Shown here: positions 63,195-64,000 of the stretch, one piece after another
Layout: each line of letters starts with the position of its first letter
Numbering within the stretch: the stretch's first letter is position 1
From: Latrodectus hesperus
Lineage: Eukaryota; Arthropoda; Arachnida; Araneae; Theridiidae
Reading direction: 5' to 3'
DNA: 64,000 nucleotides
Assembly (NCBI GenBank): GCA_037975125.1
Contig: CM075857.1
Coordinates: 69,829,899 to 69,893,898, forward strand
Made by a program: the position numbers and the translations under genes
The notes under the pieces: model-generated
Databases searched by the model: none
Told to the model about the DNA's origin: nothing
What the model saw: only the letters and a program-made list of their open reading frames with translations

Positions 63195-64000
63195 AGTTCA
63201 CCTAAGACAGAACATCTTGGAATATTTAATGATCAGTACGAATACAATGATAATACAGAGATTGAGAAAAATCCACTCCCTTCCAATATATATTTCCATA
63301 AATTGTAAAAGTCATTGATTGCTCACTAAAATCAAATATTTTCCTCTAATTTCATTAATATACTTTTAAAAATTTATTTTGATATTGTCTATCAATAACT
63401 ACCATATAATATTATTTACATATTATATACCTTAATTATTTCCCAAAATCGTTTGATAATGATTTTTGTGTTCGGGCAACAAAAAGATTTAAACTTAGCC
63501 TGATTCAAAGGCACTGCTTTTACAAGGAAAAACAATATCAATTACATGATATGAATTTTCTACCAAGAATTAGCCTTTAACCTATATAGTTACGGTTTTT
63601 TTATTGCATTTAAGATTTTCTTTTGTTTCTTAGATTATATAAAATAATCTTGTTCTCTGTAAGGAAAATTTTCTATTTAAATATTTTTAAACAAATATAA
63701 TGCTCAAATCTTGTGTGCTTCTTGTGGTGCCATTCTGTTAATGGTTTCCAGAATTTCTCTCCATATAACGAAAATACTCTAAAAAATAAAATATTTCGTA
63801 AGACAGTTTAGACAATATACTGTCAATACTGGGTTTCTATTGGATATTCATTTTTAGAGCAAATGAAAAGACTGGCATGAGAAACAGAAAAAAAGATAAT
63901 ATGAGAGAAGTAACGTTATCCACCGAAAGAAGAAAAACGTGTTTTTGAAGTAATAGTTAATTTTAAAAAATGACTCAGTCAATGATGGAAGAGGAATATT

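Overview
This is a eukaryotic nuclear, non-coding, very A+T-rich stretch (roughly three quarters or more A+T by eye). It is full of (AT)n microsatellites, quasi-palindromes and decayed transposable elements. I find no intact protein-coding gene, no convincing tRNA or rRNA gene and no bacterial-style gene organisation. Most open frames over 60 codons are chance frames in A+T-rich DNA, antisense shadows of transposase remnants, or (Ile-Tyr)n translations of (AT)n. The transposase families, a tRNA-like SINE and a non-LTR C-terminus resemble repeats I know from arthropod, especially spider, genomes. An arachnid source is my best guess, but it rests on repeat flavour only, and these families also spread horizontally.

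Layout. 1-2.8 kb: plain A+T-rich DNA. 2.78-5.14 kb: two Tc1-like DNA transposons side by side, both with transposase on the minus strand. The first is a broken DD34E copy with its upstream terminal inverted repeat missing. The second is a 945-bp internally deleted copy with both terminal repeats and TA target duplications. 9.05-9.33 kb: a tRNA-derived SINE-like retroposon with a B-box-like motif and a 9/10 target-site duplication. 18.6-20.3 kb: a nearly full-length, heavily mutated IS630/Tc1/mariner-superfamily element with TIRs, a transposase pseudogene and an internal A+T-rich insertion that carries a small minisatellite. 29.7-29.9 kb: the C-terminal tail of a non-LTR retrotransposon ORF. 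32.8-33.7 kb: a third Tc1-like transposase remnant. 51.7-55.45 kb: a nest made of one Tc1-like remnant on the minus strand cut by a 997-bp solo LTR (TG...CA ends, 5-bp duplication GTGCA), a second Tc1-like remnant on the plus strand, and a 75-bp retroposon fragment flanked by a perfect 11-bp duplication. 58.0-58.3 kb: the 3' end of a mariner transposase.

Between these islands the DNA is mostly featureless, except for six long (AT)n tracts, small tandem duplications and at least ten hairpin-type inverted repeats with arms of 14-27 bp, several of them perfect. These hairpins are the least explained structures here. I read them as local template-switch inverted duplications or very short MITE-like relics, not as a functional system. 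One short possible first exon (38.76-38.80 kb, small ATG frame followed by AAG|GTAAGT) is noted with low confidence. No gene network can be described: each element is an independent insertion, and every identifiable coding copy is dead.
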